Source: an uncultured Lentisphaeria bacterium
GTDB taxonomy: Bacteria; Verrucomicrobiota; Lentisphaeria; Victivallales; Victivallaceae
Length of the DNA stretch: 9,931 bases
Direction: 5' to 3'
Assembly: GCA_937888615.1 (NCBI GenBank)
Contig: CALABZ010000156.1
Location: 1-9,931 of the forward strand
In this document: piece after piece, positions 7,292-9,931 of the stretch
Layout of the letters: every line of letters starts with the position of its first letter
Numbering within the stretch: the stretch's first letter is position 1
Notes under the pieces: model-generated
Told to the model about the DNA's origin: nothing
Database searches by the model: none
The model's input: the letters and a program-made list of their open reading frames with translations, nothing else
Program-made: the position numbers and the translations under genes

Positions 7292-7324
7292 CCGGGCGCT
7301 GGACCGCGTCCGGGCAGCGCCCGG
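7292..7324. repeat. 10-bp GC-rich hairpin
   Basis: CCGGGCGCTG (7292-7301) pairs perfectly with CAGCGCCCGG (7315-7324) around a 13-base loop. It is far richer in G+C than the flanking AT-rich sequence, supporting a structured or repeat origin for this gap. Confidence 0.7.
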
Positions 7325-7367
7325 TGGCGAATGAGTTTTTATTTTTCATATTACTTTTGACACTACC

Positions 7368-7377
7368 TTTACGCTTA
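7368..7377 (+). repeat. 10-bp direct repeat, copy 2 (TTTACGCTTA)
   Basis: Identical to 6955-6964. It lies four bases past the stop codon of the binding-protein/permease fusion and 18 bases before the ATG of the 112-codon frame at 7349. Confidence 0.4.
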
Positions 7378-7381
7378 ACTC

Positions 7382-9931
7382 TTAATTTTCTTGTGTTCGT
7401 CTGTATTCGACTTTATTCAGGAACTGGATCTGGACGTAGGTCAGCCCGATCAACAGCGAACCGAGAACCCAGGCCATGCTTGTAGCCATGCTGAAACGCA
7501 GATTGTTATAGGCTTCGATCCAGATCTTCAAGCCGACCACGGTGGTTGCCTCGCCGGGACCGCCAAAGGTCAGCAGGAAGATATTTCCCATATTCTGGAA
7601 CGTCCCGATAAAGGTTCCGACAAAGTTGATAATGATCAATGGCAGCAGACTTGGAATCGTAATCCGCCAGAGCTTATTCCAAATTCCTGCTCCGTCCAGG
7701 TCGGCCGCTTCATAAAGGTCGGTCGGAATCGAATACAATGCCGCCAGATAGATCAGACTGGCCATGCCCATGCTGGCCCAAACCGTCGGAATGACACAGC
7801 AGACCATCGCCAGGGACGGGTCTTCCAGCCAGGTCTGGTTTTCGATATGGACAAAAGGTATGTAATTTAATATCGCGATCAGCTGATTGAAAAAACCGGC
7901 CGAGGTCGGATTGTACATCAGCTTCCACATTAATGCGATAACAATGCCGCTGGTCATCTGCGGCAGGAAGAAGAGCGTGCGGAAAAATATCTTGAAACGC
8001 GGCACCTCGGTCAGCAATATCGCCAGAATGATCGGAGCAGTGAACGCCAGCACCATATTCAAAAAGACAAAGTACACGGTTCGCAGCATACTCATCCAGA
8101 AACTTTTATCCATTGCCAGTGTGATAAAGTTGTCCAATCCGACGAATTTGGCGTCGCCGGTCACTTTGTAATCCTGGAATGCCATCACCATACCGCGTAT
8201 CAGCGGATAATATTGCCAAAGCATTATAATCAGAATAGCAGGAAAAACCAGTGCCACAGGCAGCCAGAAATTGTAAACGCCACCGCTGCCGGTCTTGTTT
8301 TTCTTGGAATATGAACGAATAATCCGATAGACAAGGAACACTATAATCAACAGGATTACAACCATGATTGCCAGCGCGGTCGGACGCCATTTATTCAGTT
8401 CTTCCTTCGGGGTTTCGAACATCAAGCCGCTGTTGGCTTTATGTTCAACCTCCTTCAACGCATGAACACAGTCAAAACTTTCTCCATTCGCGCCAAGCAT
8501 AATACTCAAACATTCCCGACTTATCGCTACATCGATAAGGAACCAGTAACCGGTCCATGGCTCGGTATATTGTTTGATCATCCCGGTCTCGATTTCACGG
8601 AAGTTGCGCCGCAGATCGAGCGGAATGTCCCGGATATATTCTTCATACCCCATGCGCTTGAGTTCGACCGGAGCAACGAATCTGCTCAACCCTTCCAGCA
8701 CACGGGAGGTAATCTGGTTGTCTATGATTTTTTTGTCGCAAGCGGCGGTCAGGGCTTTCCAGACGGCGTCACGATCAACCTGGGAACGCTCGCCTACTCC
8801 GGTATACATGATACCGTAGTGATTTTGAATCTGAACGACCTGACTGCCCTCAGTCGGGGATTTTGCCGGAAATGGAAACCAACTCAAGAGCGAAGGGTCT
8901 ATATTGGCGTTGGCCCCGACCTTTTTCAAGTCATCAACCATGGTAACAACCATTGCCACTTCACCCCTGGCAAGCAGTTCCATTGCACTGTTTCCGGGCT
9001 GATTGCTGTAACTCCGGGCCACGCCTTTGATAATCATATCATCCTTAAACTCGATACGTTTTCCGTCAACCGTGACATAGCCATTCTCAATATCTTTTTC
9101 CGTCAGGCTGACGGGAGCATTGGTCGTCGGATCAATGAACCATTTCCCCCAGCGCAGTTTGTATAGAAAACGCAATGCGTCAAGTCCTTTGGGATCGGCA
9201 AAGTTGGTACGCCATTCCGAAGGCTGCGCTGAAAGATCCTCTCCGTCCGAGGTCTTGAATTCCGTCGCGTCAACCGCAAACTCATATTTTTTTCCGTTAA
9301 CCGGACTGGTCTTGATCTGGATGATCGGCTGACCTCCAGCCGACTGAATCCAGGGCAGGAAAAGATATCCATTAGAGGGCAGGCAAATTCCTTTCTGACC
9401 CGTCTGAATGATCGCACCCGGAATATTCTTATCCGGATCGCTGAGTTTGCGGCACCAGTAATAGAACTCATCCCAGGTACGCGGCGGTTTATTTGGGGTA
9501 AGGCCAGCGGCCTTAACCATATCGGTACGGAACAGAATGGCAACCATCGACTTGGTCGGCAACGGAATACCGTAAACTTTGCCGTCGACAGTCGCTACTT
9601 TACGCCATAAAGGAGGGATACTTTTCCACCCGGACCATTTGGCTTCGCTGTCATCGATCATACCGTTGCCGTTGACGTCATCACCGATCCATTCATTGAG
9701 CGGATAGAGAAATTGCTGCTTGATATCATTACGGATAATGTGAAACCACGACTGACCGAAATCCGGGGCGTTTTTACCGGCGATCGCCATCATCAACGAC
9801 GCCATGCCGCCGCCTGGAATCATAATTCCGCCCCACTGCTGCACCTCAATCGACGGATTACGCCGCATAAAACCGATCATTTCCCGAGTATAAGGATCTT
9901 CCGGGTTATTCGGATTAAAAAAGTTTTCAGT
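7382..9931 (-). CDS. Solute-binding protein fused to MalF-type sugar ABC permease (5' end outside window)
   Basis: The frame is open from the right edge to a stop at 7382: 849 residues, numbered here from the edge, with the true start and any signal peptide or anchor missing. Residues 1 to about 505 are an extracellular solute-binding domain of the sugar type (TVDGKVYGIPLPTKSMVAIL at 114-133; RTWDEFYYW at 151-159; ARGEVAMV at 321-328). It contains a calcium-loop motif (85-96). An extra membrane segment (about 517-538) and basic RIIRSYSKKNK (536-546) lead into a complete permease domain (about 553-849) with several membrane helices. Its EAA loop is DLYEAADLDGAGIWNKLWRI (738-757), with P760. 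The binding domain is therefore tethered outside the cell to the channel subunit. It is probably first in the operon segment seen, 444 bp before the fucosidase-like gene. An ATG at 9880 is internal, since the frame continues upstream of it without a stop. Confidence 0.9.
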   Translation of the reverse strand, partial: TENFFNPNNPEDPYTREMIGFMRRNPSIEVQQWGGIMIPGGGMASLMMAIAGKNAPDFGQSWFHIIRNDIKQQFLYPLNEWIGDDVNGNGMIDDSEAKWSGWKSIPPLWRKVATVDGKVYGIPLPTKSMVAILFRTDMVKAAGLTPNKPPRTWDEFYYWCRKLSDPDKNIPGAIIQTGQKGICLPSNGYLFLPWIQSAGGQPIIQIKTSPVNGKKYEFAVDATEFKTSDGEDLSAQPSEWRTNFADPKGLDALRFLYKLRWGKWFIDPTTNAPVSLTEKDIENGYVTVDGKRIEFKDDMIIKGVARSYSNQPGNSAMELLARGEVAMVVTMVDDLKKVGANANIDPSLLSWFPFPAKSPTEGSQVVQIQNHYGIMYTGVGERSQVDRDAVWKALTAACDKKIIDNQITSRVLEGLSRFVAPVELKRMGYEEYIRDIPLDLRRNFREIETGMIKQYTEPWTGYWFLIDVAISRECLSIMLGANGESFDCVHALKEVEHKANSGLMFETPKEELNKWRPTALAIMVVILLIIVFLVYRIIRSYSKKNKTGSGGVYNFWLPVALVFPAILIIMLWQYYPLIRGMVMAFQDYKVTGDAKFVGLDNFITLAMDKSFWMSMLRTVYFVFLNMVLAFTAPIILAILLTEVPRFKIFFRTLFFLPQMTSGIVIALMWKLMYNPTSAGFFNQLIAILNYIPFVHIENQTWLEDPSLAMVCCVIPTVWASMGMASLIYLAALYSIPTDLYEAADLDGAGIWNKLWRITIPSLLPLIIINFVGTFIGTFQNMGNIFLLTFGGPGEATTVVGLKIWIEAYNNLRFSMATSMAWVLGSLLIGLTYVQIQFLNKVEYRRTQEN
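9644..9679 (-). other. EF-hand-like calcium loop in the binding domain
   Basis: The translated segment DVNGNGMIDDSE has D, N and N at loop positions 1, 3 and 5, Gly at 6, Ile at 8, Asp at 9 and Glu at 12. This fits the EF-hand consensus at every key position. Calcium loops of this kind are known in some sugar-binding proteins, such as the galactose-binding protein and alginate-binding AlgQ-type proteins. Calcium binding here is inferred. Confidence 0.6.

Larger units (their letters stand above)
6938..7381. other. Repeat-like, hairpin-rich intergenic element with a 112-codon ORF
   Basis: This 444-bp gap separates the transporter-fusion gene from the fucosidase-like gene. It holds three clear hairpins (listed separately). 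The inverted pair TGTCAAAA (6969-6976) / TTTTGACA (7355-7362) lies just inside a 10-bp direct repeat TTTACGCTTA (6955-6964 and 7368-7377). That arrangement suggests a small non-autonomous mobile or dispersed element of about 400 bp. A minus-strand frame of 112 codons (7349-7011, MKNKNSFATGRCPDA...) runs across it. That frame has no convincing ribosome-binding site, resembles no family I can name, and is largely made of the hairpin arms, so I doubt it is translated. Alternatively this is a structured leader or internal regulatory RNA for the downstream genes. Confidence 0.45.

Noticed and set aside
7011..7349. 112-codon minus-strand frame as a protein gene
   Set aside because: It has no convincing ribosome-binding site, is largely made of hairpin arms, and shows no familiar domain. 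It is kept as part of a repeat-like element rather than called a gene.
8441..9166. 241-codon plus-strand open frame opposite the binding domain
   Set aside because: It is wholly antisense to the confidently identified fusion protein and has no ribosome-binding site or recognisable motif.
1..9931. CRISPR array, tRNA or rRNA genes
   Set aside because: No regularly spaced repeats, cloverleaf-like sequences or rRNA segments were seen by eye on either strand.

Overview
The window reads as part of a carbohydrate-uptake operon from a bacterium of the Planctomycetes–Verrucomicrobia–Lentisphaerae group, most likely a Lentisphaerota/Victivallales relative. That placement is inferred from the unusual architecture of the sugar ABC transporter, the GH29 enzyme and the ISAzo13-type ('Rhodopirellula') transposase. 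No rRNA or other phylogenetic marker is present to confirm it.

Layout. Positions 1-504 (minus strand, running off the left edge) encode the N-terminal 168 residues of an ISAzo13-family transposase. Positions 621-1780 are a complete IS630-family insertion sequence with 17-bp perfect terminal inverted repeats, flanked by a direct TTAG repeat. The two transposase genes are divergent, and their promoters look alike. From 1828 to the right edge, all genes lie on the minus strand. In transcription order they are: (i) a substrate-binding protein fused to a MalF-type permease (9931-7382, 5' end outside the window); (ii) a 444-bp gap holding a hairpin-rich, repeat-like element; (iii) a cytoplasmic GH29 alpha-L-fucosidase-like enzyme (6937-5282); (iv) a MalG-type permease with a very large extracytoplasmic insertion (5266-3074); (v) a MalK/MsmK/UgpC-type ATPase (2931-1828). 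The IS630 copy sits 47 bp past the ATPase stop codon.

How the genes work together (inference). The two permeases and the ATPase make a complete CUT1-type importer. Its binding protein is not a free lipoprotein but is tethered to the MalF-type subunit through an extra membrane segment. The MalG-type subunit carries about 450 extra residues outside the membrane between TM1 and TM2, and part of this insertion is built from three divergent repeats of about 70-80 residues. The fucosidase-like enzyme has no signal peptide and is encoded between the two permeases. The simplest model is import of a fucosylated or related oligosaccharide followed by cytoplasmic cleavage. The most notable feature is this importer, with enlarged extracytoplasmic parts on both permease subunits and a calcium-loop motif in the tethered binding domain.
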